Assembly (NCBI GenBank): GCA_937976305.1
Contig: CALJSB010000018.1
Location: forward strand, 1 to 64,000
Source of the DNA: an uncultured Acidimicrobiales bacterium
GTDB taxonomy: Bacteria; Actinomycetota; Acidimicrobiia; Acidimicrobiales; SZUA-35
DNA: 64,000 nucleotides
Reading direction: 5' to 3'
The notes beneath the pieces are model-generated. The model saw nothing but the letters and a program-made list of their open reading frames with translations, was not told where the DNA came from and searched no databases. Below are positions 24,355 through 31,671 of this stretch, piece by piece (positions within the stretch are counted from its first letter, which is position 1; every line of letters starts with the position of its first letter). A program made the position numbers and the translations under genes.

Positions 24355-25379
24355 CTACTCGGGAGCACGAGTCAGTCCGTTTGGCCGACGAGCTCGTCGC
24401 CGAGGGCGTGGCTGACCGTTGGTATGCCGTGCTCCCTTCTGCCTTGTTGGCTGAAGGCGAGGTGAAGGAGATCCGACGGTTCGGGGCTCGTATCGCGATC
24501 TGGCGAGATGCGACCGGCACCGTTCGAGCGCTCGAGGACTACTGCCCGCATCGAGGTGCACCGTTGTCAGCGGGCGACGTGCTGGACGATCGATTGCGCT
24601 GTCCGTACCACTGGGTCGAGGTTCGTTTCGACGGCGTCGTCACGAAGGTGCCAGCGAGCCCAGGGTGCAATCTCGAAGGCAGCCGACCAACGCGCGTGTT
24701 TCCGGCCACCGAGGCTAGCGGAGCGATCTTTCTCTACAAGAGTGCCGACCCGCACCTCGAAGACGTGCCGCCTCTCGAGTTGCCAGAACAGCTCACGAGC
24801 GATCGGTTCAGCAACTTCCTTTGCTATGTCGAGTGGGCTGGCGACTGGCGCCTCATCGCTGACAACGTGATGGACCCGATGCACGGGGCCTTCCTGCATC
24901 GGCAGTCGCACTCCATGGGCGAGGGCGACATGAGTGCAGAGTTCGCGCTCAGCGAGACGGACGATGGGTTCGTGTTCGCGAAGACTGGTCAGTCTGGCGT
25001 GAACTTCGATTGGACGGAGTTTGGCGACACGGGCGTCATGTGGATGCGGCTTGAGATTCCGTATCCCCCGTCCGGTGGGCCGGCGAAGACCTTCGGCATC
25101 ATTGGTATGTACACGCCGGCCGCGAACGGTTCGACCTCTGTGTTCTTCTGGCGGACCTGTGAGATCGACGGCTGGCAGCGTGATGTGTGGCGATTCCTCT
25201 ACAAGAACCGCCTCGAGGATCGACACTGGCAGGTGCTCGAGCAGGATCGGGCGCTGCTCGAACGGATGGAGCCGGATGGGCGAGAGAAGCTCTACAGCCA
25301 CGATCGCGGCCTGGCCCGGCTACGCCGTTACCTCACGGGTGTCGCCGATGAGCAACTTGCTGTGACTCGCGCTGAATAG
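24351..25379 (+). CDS. Rieske aromatic-ring-hydroxylating oxygenase, alpha subunit
   Basis: 342 residues. The N-terminal Rieske domain binds [2Fe-2S] through C65-x-H67 (EDYCPHRGAP) and C84-x2-H87 (LRCPYHWVE). The catalytic domain holds the mononuclear iron site N172-x2-D175-x2-H178-x4-H183 (DNVMDPMHGAFLH), with a late Asp in LEQDRALLE as probable third ligand. The size and C-terminal 'QDR..LE' pattern resemble the phthalate/vanillate oxygenase group, which lacks a beta subunit. No reductase or ferredoxin gene is near. Last gene of the catabolic run. Confidence 0.92.
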   Translation: MTTREHESVRLADELVAEGVADRWYAVLPSALLAEGEVKEIRRFGARIAIWRDATGTVRALEDYCPHRGAPLSAGDVLDDRLRCPYHWVEVRFDGVVTKVPASPGCNLEGSRPTRVFPATEASGAIFLYKSADPHLEDVPPLELPEQLTSDRFSNFLCYVEWAGDWRLIADNVMDPMHGAFLHRQSHSMGEGDMSAEFALSETDDGFVFAKTGQSGVNFDWTEFGDTGVMWMRLEIPYPPSGGPAKTFGIIGMYTPAANGSTSVFFWRTCEIDGWQRDVWRFLYKNRLEDRHWQVLEQDRALLERMEPDGREKLYSHDRGLARLRRYLTGVADEQLAVTRAE

Positions 25380-25431
25380 CGTCTCGCGTGCTTGTCTGCG
25401 CTAGGTATTTTCCATATCTGTTAATTAGCAG

Positions 25432-25442
25432 TAACGTTAAAT
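25432..25442 (+). promoter_or_regulatory. -10 box and possible ArsR operator
   Basis: TAACGT (25432-25437) sits 7 nt before the ATG at 25445 and is part of the perfect 8-bp palindrome TAACGTTA inside an unusually AT-rich block. A self-repressing ArsR protein bound here would cover its own -10. Confidence 0.5.
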
Positions 25443-25444
25443 AC

Positions 25445-25810
25445 ATGCCCTCCACTGCCCTTCTCGAAGACGTCGACGAAGAACGTTTGAGCGCCACGTT
25501 TTCGGCGCTCGCCAATCCAATTCGTCGAGCGATGCTCGTGCGACTGGCGGAGGGTGAGGCGAGCGTCAGTGAGCTCGCCGAGCCGTTCGAGATGACCCTG
25601 CCAGCGGTGTCTCGTCACATCAAAGTGCTCGAGAAGGCTGGCCTCGTCACCCAGGGCCATCGAGCGCAATACCGACCCTGTGAGATCAACGCTGAGCCGC
25701 TCCGTGAGGTCGCGAGCTGGGCCGATCAGTACCGCCCGATCTGGGAAGAGCGGTTCGATCGGATGGCCGACTACCTCGACCACGTGCAATCCGGCGACGA
25801 GCCCTCGTAA
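25445..25810 (+). CDS. ArsR-family winged-helix repressor
   Basis: 121 residues from the ATG at 25445 (the track start at 25388 precedes the promoter box). Winged helix-turn-helix: FSALANPIRRAMLVRLAEGE, then SVSELAEPFEMTLPAVSRHIKVLEKAGLV as recognition region, then a wing with RAQYRPCEINAEPL. There is no metal-binding CVC motif. It is followed by an SRPBCC protein gene, a pairing common in actinobacteria where the ArsR member represses the pair. Ligand unknown. Confidence 0.9.
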   Translation: MPSTALLEDVDEERLSATFSALANPIRRAMLVRLAEGEASVSELAEPFEMTLPAVSRHIKVLEKAGLVTQGHRAQYRPCEINAEPLREVASWADQYRPIWEERFDRMADYLDHVQSGDEPS

Positions 25811-25820
25811 GAAGTCCTTA

Positions 25821-25843
25821 GGGTCAGGTACTTCGCGTCACAC
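25821..25843. repeat. GGGTCAGGTACTT motif, second copy
   Basis: GGGTCAGGTACTTCGCGTCA between the ArsR and SRPBCC genes closely matches GGGTCAGGTACTTTTCGTCA at 4936-4955. Confidence 0.5.
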
Positions 25844-25886
25844 CGTCCTTTGGCCTCCCCACCAAACAAGAAAAGAGCAATCGAAC

Positions 25887-26363
25887 ATGAGCGATACCAA
25901 GTCGGTACAGATCGAGCGCACCCTGAGCGCGCCACCGTCCCTTGTCTGGCAGATGTGGACCGACCCGGCTCACTTTGCGGAGTGGTACGGCCCGATGGGA
26001 GCAAAGATCCCGGTGTCTGAACTCGACCTGCGGGTCGGCGGTGCTCGCAAGGTCTGCATGGAGATGGAGACACCGAACGGTCCGATGCAAATGTGGTTCG
26101 TTGGCGAGGTGCAGGAAATCGTCGAGAACGAGCGCTTTGTCTACACCGAGGCCATGGCCGATGCCGATGGCAATGTCATGAGCCCGGCCGCTATGGGCAT
26201 GCCCGAAGATGCGCCATCAAACACCCAAGTCGTTGTGGGACTCACCGAGGTCGACGGTGGCACCAAGATGGTGATGACCCATGTCGGGGTACCGGCTGAT
26301 TCGCCAGGTGCTCAAGGATGGGGCATGGCCCTCGACAAGCTCGAGGCCGCACTTGCCGGCTGA
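25887..26363 (+). CDS. SRPBCC/AHSA1-type ligand-binding protein
   Basis: 158 residues from the ATG at 25887. Typical AHSA1/START fold: IERTLSAPPSLVWQMWTDPAHFAEWYGP at the N-terminus, a central LDLRVGGARKVCMEM, and the C-terminal amphipathic helix GWGMALDKLEAALAG. The fold forms a hydrophobic pocket; members of this group bind or turn over small hydrophobic molecules. It sits 76 bp behind the ArsR gene and is presumably under its control. Confidence 0.88.
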   Translation: MSDTKSVQIERTLSAPPSLVWQMWTDPAHFAEWYGPMGAKIPVSELDLRVGGARKVCMEMETPNGPMQMWFVGEVQEIVENERFVYTEAMADADGNVMSPAAMGMPEDAPSNTQVVVGLTEVDGGTKMVMTHVGVPADSPGAQGWGMALDKLEAALAG

Positions 26364-26384
26364 CCGGCTCGGCTGGGACCAGTT

Positions 26385-27137
26385 CTAACCCGGTGTGGCG
26401 AGGAGGTCCCCGTTGACCTCCTCGCCACAATCGGACCAGGCGGCGGTCGGTGGATGCAGAGCGGCCAGGGCGTCCGCAACTCGCCCAATCGCCTGAGCTT
26501 TGCGCCGGTCACCTTGGAGAAACGAGAAGTCGTCTCGCCCCAGCACCAACATCTGGTCGCTGCGATCAAGGTGGATGCAGAACGTGTCAGTCTCCGGCTC
26601 GACGACGGCTCCCAATGGAGTTCCGCTAGCGGCGCGAGTGCTGCGTGCATGATGGGCGCCGGAGGCGTACGCCACTAGCCACGATGCGGCCGGGGCAATC
26701 CCGGCTGATGCGAGCACTCGGCCCGGGACGCCTGGATGGTTGACGACGGCTGTCCAGCTGCATCGAAGCGCGGTCAGTGTCTGCTGGCAGATGAGTTCGG
26801 CGAGGGTCCCGTTGACGGCCGGGTGTCGCAGTGGCCACTCGACGATCGTTGCGCACGCGTCCAGCGTGAGCTCCGCCGGGTCGCGTGACGATTCGACGAG
26901 CCGCACGTCTTCGATGCGGACATCCTCGACGGCGGTGACCTCGCGGATCATGAGGCCGATGACGGCATCGTCAGGCAGGCTGATGAGAAGCTCATCAATC
27001 ACCATGCCGCCGCCTCGCTCGACGATGTCGATCCCGAGGAGATCACCTTTGACTGCGCCAAGACGAGTCGCCACTGCGCCCAGCACACCTGGGCGGTCGG
27101 GAAGCCAGACACGCATGAGGTAGGTCTGAGCGGGCAT
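26385..27137 (-). CDS. ACT-domain protein
   Basis: 250 residues. Residues 5-60 form an ACT-like domain (YLMRVWLPDRPGVLGAVATRLGAVKGDLLGIDIVERG), normally a regulatory amino-acid-binding module. The remaining part has no enzyme motif I recognise; residues about 165-240 contain PLGAVVEPETDTFCIHLDRS and look like a second compact domain. ATG start, with a TAGCGT box 5 nt upstream on the minus strand. It may sense an amino acid; target unknown. Confidence 0.75.
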   Translation of the reverse strand: MPAQTYLMRVWLPDRPGVLGAVATRLGAVKGDLLGIDIVERGGGMVIDELLISLPDDAVIGLMIREVTAVEDVRIEDVRLVESSRDPAELTLDACATIVEWPLRHPAVNGTLAELICQQTLTALRCSWTAVVNHPGVPGRVLASAGIAPAASWLVAYASGAHHARSTRAASGTPLGAVVEPETDTFCIHLDRSDQMLVLGRDDFSFLQGDRRKAQAIGRVADALAALHPPTAAWSDCGEEVNGDLLATPG

Positions 27138-27228
27138 GGCTCAACGCTACGTATGGTCCATGAACGCCGTGTTTCGATGGTGTTGACGCTTTGGTCAGTT
27201 AGCGGTGCACACCAGTGAAGCGATGCGT

Positions 27229-27612
27229 TTAGAAGCTGGGGTTGTCGTGAAGAAAGCGTTCGAGTCGCTCGGCGGTCCACCCTCGTAGCGGAATCGGTGG
27301 TGGGCCTGCCACGATCTCGTTCTCGGAGACCGACCGCTGTTGGAACGCGGTGTTTTCGTAGCGTCGCCTACCGGCCTCGCCCGGACCTGAATAGGTGCGA
27401 GTGACCCCACTGGCGAACGTCACATCGACCATCTTGTCGGGGCGGCGATCTGTTCGTAGCGGCACGTCCAATTCCAGGGCAATGGCGCGCTTTGTGGCTC
27501 GCTCAATGAGTGAAGCGCGAAGCGATTCGGTCGGCTCTCGAGCGTGGGCATCTTCTTCTCGGGCGCGAAAAAGACGAGCCACGATCTCCCTCCAAGAAAG
27601 TCGTGCTTCCAT
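27229..27612 (-). CDS. Hypothetical protein, 127 aa
   Basis: I do not recognise the family. From the ATG at 27612 (track start at 27660 is less likely) the protein begins MEARLSWREIVARLFRAREE, an arginine-rich helix, has a central strand-rich stretch with VDVTFASGVTRTYSG, and ends GWTAERLERFLHDNPSF. A GGGGGCAAGAG purine run precedes the ATG. No signal peptide or membrane segment. It lies between the ACT gene and a tRNA gene, all on the minus strand. Confidence 0.6.
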   Translation of the reverse strand: MEARLSWREIVARLFRAREEDAHAREPTESLRASLIERATKRAIALELDVPLRTDRRPDKMVDVTFASGVTRTYSGPGEAGRRRYENTAFQQRSVSENEIVAGPPPIPLRGWTAERLERFLHDNPSF

Positions 27613-27763
27613 CTCTTGCCCCCAGACGTTCAGCTGGAGAGTAGCACCCGTACCCCCCAAAAATTGAGGGTAGATCGACTCGGGTGTGAGGAGAGAGCCG
27701 GTGCTGGGCTCTCGCCGCTGCCGCGAGCACTCCTTGTCACGAGCTGGTGGAGTCAGGAGCAGG

Positions 27764-27839
27764 TGGAGCCCGGAGCGAGAATTGAACTCGCGACCTTCTC
27801 ATTACGAGTGAGACGCTCTGCCGACTGAGCTATCCGGGC
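27764..27839 (-). tRNA. tRNA-Thr (anticodon CGT)
   Basis: On the minus strand the 76-nt sequence folds as a cloverleaf: acceptor arms GCCCGGA and TCCGGGC, D-arm starting TAGCTCAGTCGG, anticodon stem TCTCA/TGAGA with loop CTCGTAA (CGT reads ACG, Thr) and T-arm GCGAGTTCAATTCTCGC. The CCA end is encoded. It is divergent from the sigma-factor gene. Confidence 0.96.
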
Positions 27840-27943
27840 GGATCGACGAATCTTATCGTGCGATCTCGGGCTGGGAGACAGACATTCGCTCGATGTGGCC
27901 GGGAGTCACACCTAGCTGGCCGGTGATGGCGCAGCCGCTGAGG

Positions 27944-27949
27944 TAGTTT
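27944..27949 (+). promoter_or_regulatory. -10 box for leaderless sigma-factor gene
   Basis: TAGTTT, 6 nt before the GTG of the sigma factor gene. I saw no convincing SigR-type GGAAT-GTT autoregulatory promoter. Confidence 0.45.
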
Positions 27950-27955
27950 CGATTC

Positions 27956-28507
27956 GTGGCCGACCAGGAGACGTTCGTCGATGACGCCGAGCCCTTTATG
28001 GCGTCGCTGTTCTCGACGGCTCGGCGGCTCACTGGCAACCAGGCCGATGCTGAAGACCTTGTGCAAGAAACCTATCTACGGGCATACCGCTCCTATGACA
28101 GCTTCGCCGAGGGCACCAACCTCCGGGCCTGGCTCTTTCGGATTCTGACCAACACCCACATCAATCGCTATCGGGCCAAGCAGCGCCGAGTCGACGAGAC
28201 CGAACTCGACGACCTTGAGGATTTCTACCTCTACCGTCGGCTGCACGATCGCACCAACTTGGGGCAGAGCGCCGAGGACGAACTGTTGAGCACGCTCTCT
28301 GAAGCCGAGGTGGTGGCTGCCGTTGAAGCCCTGCCGGAGGGGTATCGGATGGCTGTTCTCCTCGCCGATGTGGAGGGTTTCGCCTACAAGGAAATTGCGG
28401 AGATTCTCGACATTCCGATCGGCACGGTCATGAGCCGGCTCCACCGCGGAAGAAAAGCGCTGCAGAAAGAGTTATACGAGTTCGCGGCCTCCCGAGGCCT
28501 TGCGTAA
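27956..28507 (+). CDS. ECF sigma factor, SigR/SigH type
   Basis: 183 residues. Region 2 spans about 12-75 ([52 protein letters not shown]) and region 4 about 115-175 ([45 protein letters not shown]). This pattern is characteristic of the SigR/SigH group that answers thiol-oxidative stress in actinobacteria. The next gene encodes a zinc anti-sigma factor of the RsrA type, supporting the same role. Start GTG at 27956 directly behind a -10 box. Confidence 0.93.
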   Translation: MADQETFVDDAEPFMASLFSTARRLTGNQADAEDLVQETYLRAYRSYDSFAEGTNLRAWLFRILTNTHINRYRAKQRRVDETELDDLEDFYLYRRLHDRTNLGQSAEDELLSTLSEAEVVAAVEALPEGYRMAVLLADVEGFAYKEIAEILDIPIGTVMSRLHRGRKALQKELYEFAASRGLA

Positions 28508-28547
28508 CACCGTTCAGAAGCACGCACGCCGAACCCTTTTCGAGTCC

Positions 28548-28823
28548 ATGACCTCCGACGACGCACCGCCGACCTCTGCTGACAAGCCCGATTGCCTTGG
28601 TGCTGTCGAGGATCTCTACGGGTACCTCGATGGTGAGATCGACGAAGAGAAGCGCCGCCTCATCCGTGCTCACCTTGATGAGTGCGGCCCCTGTCTTGAT
28701 GCCTACGGCTTTCACGATGAGGTCAAGCGGATCGTGAGCGAAGGCTGTCGTTCTGAGCTGCCTGTGGGGCTGCGAGACAAGGTTCTCGCAGCGATCAAAG
28801 ACCTCTCAGCGCCCCAGGGCTGA
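28548..28823 (+). CDS. Zinc-binding anti-sigma factor, RsrA type
   Basis: 91 residues from the ATG at 28548; the track's TTG start at 28500 is possible but weaker. The ZAS motif is H42-x3-C46-x2-C49 (AHLDECGPC), with a further C16 26 residues before the His, the same spacing as I recall for Streptomyces RsrA (C11-H37-C41-C44), and C67 near the RsrA C61 position. Such proteins hold the sigma factor until thiol oxidation forms disulfides and releases zinc. It lies 40 bp behind its presumed partner sigma gene. Confidence 0.9.
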   Translation: MTSDDAPPTSADKPDCLGAVEDLYGYLDGEIDEEKRRLIRAHLDECGPCLDAYGFHDEVKRIVSEGCRSELPVGLRDKVLAAIKDLSAPQG

Positions 28824-28876
28824 CCACCCCGAGGAAGGGTCGTTTGGCCCGGTTCCGCCGATTGCCCAACAGGCCG

Positions 28877-28882
28877 TACACT
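28877..28882 (+). promoter_or_regulatory. -10 box for small membrane protein gene
   Basis: TACACT, 7 nt before the ATG at 28890 (and only 1 nt before the other ATG at 28884), favouring a leaderless start at 28890. Confidence 0.45.
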
Positions 28883-28889
28883 CATGGGA

Positions 28890-29018
28890 ATGTTGGCAGT
28901 CATCTGGCACTTCTGGATCGGCTTCTTCTTGGCAATCGGCGCCTTCGGGCTCACGGTCGCCTTGATCGTCGGATACCTTGTCAAAGTCAAGCATCCTGAG
29001 TATCCGAGAAAGCCCTAA
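28890..29018 (+). CDS. Small single-span membrane protein (42 aa)
   Basis: Too short for the ORF track. It encodes about 42 residues (44 if the ATG at 28884 is used): MLAVIWHFWIGFFLAIGAFG, then more hydrophobic residues, and a charged tail KVKHPEYPRKP ending in TAA. It is one long transmembrane helix with an inside-positive C-terminus. The position of the -10 box picks the second ATG. It ends 8 bp before the metalloprotease start, so the pair is probably one transcript. Function unknown. Confidence 0.65.
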   Translation: MLAVIWHFWIGFFLAIGAFGLTVALIVGYLVKVKHPEYPRKP

Positions 29019-29026
29019 CGGTGGGC

Positions 29027-30115
29027 ATGTCGGTCGATTGGGACCTGGCTCGTCGAATCGCCGGCAAGGTTGGCGGTACTGAGCCGTTCTCGCGGTCCTA
29101 TCTCGAAGAGTCGCTCGAGCCCGATCTGCTCGAGTTGACGGCCATTGCCGAGAAGCTGGTCGAGGCCGAAACCGGTCTGCCGTCGCTCAACGGCGAAGCA
29201 AAGGCGAAGGTCACCGACCGCGCCGGTTGGGTCGATGCCAACATCGCAAGCTTCGACCGGCTCATGCGCCCGCTCATGAGCAAGTTCGACGACGACTCCG
29301 AGCCGGGTCGTATCGGGCAACTCTTGAGCCCGATCAGCGATGCCGTTGGCCCGAAGTTTGCCGCCGCCGAAGTCGGCGCGTTGCTCGGCTGGATGTCCGG
29401 CCGTGTCATCGGCCAGTACGACTTGTTGATCATCGAAGACGAGCGCCCCGAAGATCAAGATTGGGTCTACTACGTCGGTCCGAACGTTCTGGCGCTCGAG
29501 AAGAAGTACGGCTTCCCGCCTCGAGAGTTCCGACTGTGGATTGCGCTGCACGAATGCACGCACCGGGCCCAGTTCACCGGTGTTCCGTGGCTGCGCCCCT
29601 ACTTCCTCTCGCTCGTCGATGAGCTCCTCAATGCCATCGATCCCGATCCGAAGCAGCTCCTCGACACGGTCAAGCAGCTCGCAGAAGACAAGCGTGCCGG
29701 TCGTCCGACACGGCTCGACGACGGTGGCATCTCGGCTCTGATGGCGAGCCCAGAACAGAAGATCACGCTCGACAAGATGACCGGCCTGATGAGCCTGCTC
29801 GAAGGCCATGGCGACATCGTGATGGATCGAGCCGGTCTCGAACACATCCCGAGCCAGCCTCGGTTTGCCCGAGTCATGAGTCAGCGTCGATCGAGTGCGA
29901 GTGGTCCGGCCAAGATCATCCAGAAGGTGCTGGGGTTCGAAGCGAAGCTGGCCCAATACGAAGAGGGCGAGAAATTCGTCCATGCGGTCGAAGCCGCCGG
30001 TGGCCGAGAGCTCTTCGATCGGGTGTGGGAGAAGGCTGAACATCTCCCAACCATCGATGAGATCCGCTCACCTGACTTGTGGGTCACCCGCATGGGAGCC
30101 GATGCCGCAGCCTGA
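29027..30115 (+). CDS. Zinc-dependent metalloprotease-like protein (DUF2342, F420-associated)
   Basis: 362 residues from ATG 29027 (a GTG two codons earlier is possible). It belongs to the actinobacterial DUF2342 family annotated as coenzyme-F420-biosynthesis-associated. The metal-binding motif is HECTH in WIALHECTHRAQFTGVPWLRPY, and an acidic helix with LLEGHGDIVMDRAG follows as probable third-ligand region. Other family blocks are GALLGWMSGRVIGQYDLL and YVGPNVLALEKKYG. The homologue lies directly next to tilS in mycobacteria too. Proteolytic activity has not been shown for the family as far as I know. Confidence 0.88.
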   Translation: MSVDWDLARRIAGKVGGTEPFSRSYLEESLEPDLLELTAIAEKLVEAETGLPSLNGEAKAKVTDRAGWVDANIASFDRLMRPLMSKFDDDSEPGRIGQLLSPISDAVGPKFAAAEVGALLGWMSGRVIGQYDLLIIEDERPEDQDWVYYVGPNVLALEKKYGFPPREFRLWIALHECTHRAQFTGVPWLRPYFLSLVDELLNAIDPDPKQLLDTVKQLAEDKRAGRPTRLDDGGISALMASPEQKITLDKMTGLMSLLEGHGDIVMDRAGLEHIPSQPRFARVMSQRRSSASGPAKIIQKVLGFEAKLAQYEEGEKFVHAVEAAGGRELFDRVWEKAEHLPTIDEIRSPDLWVTRMGADAAA

Positions 30116-30152
30116 TGGCGGCGGTGGTCGCCAAAGGAATGTGCAGCGGCCG

Positions 30153-31061
30153 ATGAATGAGTGCACTCCCGCCCAGCGGGCCGTCCTCGACGATCTCCTG
30201 CCACGTTGTGGCTTCGCCCCTGGGGGCACAGCAGCGGTGTGCGGTGTGTCGGGAGGTGCGGACTCACTCGCCTTACTTGTTCTCGCCACCGCCGCAAGGC
30301 TCGACGTCACGGCTGTCCATGTCGACCATGGCCTCCGCGCTGGATCGACCGAAGAGGCCAATCTCGTTGCCTCTGTCGCCACACGTTTCGGTGCTGCATT
30401 TCGTGCCGAGCGCATTGACATCGCTCCCGGAAGCGATCTCGAAGCCCGAGCTCGATCCGCTCGCCGCGGCGTGCTCGGTGCAGGCGCCCTGACGGGTCAC
30501 ACCGCTGATGATCAGGCAGAGACCGTGCTCATCAATCTCATGCGGGGTGCTGGTGTCGACGGCCTTGCTGCGATGGTTCGGTCGCCGTCGAAACCGCTAC
30601 TGGGCCTACGCCGTGCCGACACCGAGGCCCTGTGCATCGCGTTCGATCTCACGCCATTCAATGATCCCTCGAATGCTGACCCCCGCTTCGTCCGCAATCG
30701 GGTGAGGCACGAGCTGTTGCCGCTTGTGGCTGACATCAGCGAAAGAGATCCTGTTCCGCTCTTGGTCCGCACGGCCGATCGAGCTCGAGCGGCGGCCGGC
30801 ACGATCGATGAGCTGGCTTCCACGATCGACCCCACCAACTGCCAGCAGCTGCGTTCCATCAAACGAGAAATCGCTGCCGCCGCCCTCCGTTCGTGGTTGC
30901 GCGACCACGCCGGACATCCGCCGAGTTTCGCTGAACTGGAGCGGGTTTTCGACGTTGTCGGGTTGCGGTCGACGGCGACAGAACTCTCCGGTGGTCGTCG
31001 GGTGAGAAGATCGGGCGGCGTACTGGAGATTCTTGGCCCAGCACCTCCGTTTGATGGTTAG
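30153..31061 (+). CDS. tilS: tRNA(Ile)-lysidine synthase
   Basis: 302-residue PP-loop enzyme that adds lysine to C34 of tRNA-Ile(CAU), changing its decoding to AUA. The ATP-pyrophosphatase motif is GVSGGADSLALLVLA, followed by TAVHVDHGLR and the TilS-specific TGHTADDQAETVLINLMRGAGVDGLAAM. The protein is short: it has the N-terminal domain and part of the second domain but not the C-terminal tRNA-binding domain found in E. coli. ATG 30153 is chosen over the track start; a GTG at 30141 is an alternative. Follows the DUF2342 gene as in mycobacteria. Confidence 0.9.
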   Translation: MNECTPAQRAVLDDLLPRCGFAPGGTAAVCGVSGGADSLALLVLATAARLDVTAVHVDHGLRAGSTEEANLVASVATRFGAAFRAERIDIAPGSDLEARARSARRGVLGAGALTGHTADDQAETVLINLMRGAGVDGLAAMVRSPSKPLLGLRRADTEALCIAFDLTPFNDPSNADPRFVRNRVRHELLPLVADISERDPVPLLVRTADRARAAAGTIDELASTIDPTNCQQLRSIKREIAAAALRSWLRDHAGHPPSFAELERVFDVVGLRSTATELSGGRRVRRSGGVLEILGPAPPFDG

Positions 31062-31126
31062 ATTGGCAACACGCTTGCGGCTGGTGCCATGTTCGGTCTC
31101 AAGCCCCGACGAACGAGGAATTTCGA

Positions 31127-31648
31127 ATGGCGAAAGGCAAGTGGGCTCAGGGGATCAAACCCCGGCACTTCCAGTGGATGATCAACGACAAGCTGGCGAT
31201 TTGTGAACGTCCCGGCGGCTACGGCGTCAACCACCGGAAGGTTCGCCGTCAAGAAGAGATCATCTGGATTCGCGAGAACAACTTCCTCACCGTCATCTCG
31301 CTGATTCCGTCTGATCACAACCTGCACAGCTACGACGAACTCGGCGTGCCATGGCGCCATTGGCCGTTCCCGCCATCGGTTGATCCCGAGGCTGCCCTCG
31401 GACAGATCTATCCCGAGCTCTCGGCCTTGCTCGAACAAGACGGCAAGATTCTCATGCACGCCGAAGAAGTTGGCGATCGACTCGCTGGTCTGCTCGCGGG
31501 CTACTTGCGGTGGAGCGGCATGGTGCCGATCACGTTCGAGGCAATCACGGTTGTCGAGCGGATTCTCGAGCGTCAAATGGGCCCCGAAGGCCGCAACTTG
31601 GTCACGGTGGCCGAGCAACTTCTCAACCAGGATCCGGCTGAAGCCTGA
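31127..31648 (+). CDS. Dual-specificity-phosphatase-like protein, probably catalytically dead
   Basis: 173 residues with the layout of a small protein-tyrosine/dual-specificity phosphatase. The strand-turn FLTVISLIPSDHNLHSYDELGVPWRHWPF resembles the variable-insert and substrate strands, and SVDPEAALGQIYPELSALLEQDGKIL leads to the phosphate-loop strand. The loop reads H111-A112-E-E-V-G-D-R118. It keeps the His and Arg of HCx5R at exact spacing but has Ala in place of the catalytic Cys. The helix GLLAGYLRWSGM and the final AITVVERILERQMG also match. I infer a phospho-binding pseudophosphatase. It sits between tilS and nadC; a GAGGAA ribosome site precedes the ATG. Confidence 0.7.
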   Translation: MAKGKWAQGIKPRHFQWMINDKLAICERPGGYGVNHRKVRRQEEIIWIRENNFLTVISLIPSDHNLHSYDELGVPWRHWPFPPSVDPEAALGQIYPELSALLEQDGKILMHAEEVGDRLAGLLAGYLRWSGMVPITFEAITVVERILERQMGPEGRNLVTVAEQLLNQDPAEA

Positions 31649-31671
31649 CCAGCCCTGCAAGGCTCAACACG

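Noticed and set aside
29015-30043. 342-aa minus-strand ORF
   Set aside because: Fully antisense to the DUF2342 gene, low-complexity acidic/arginine composition and no family features.
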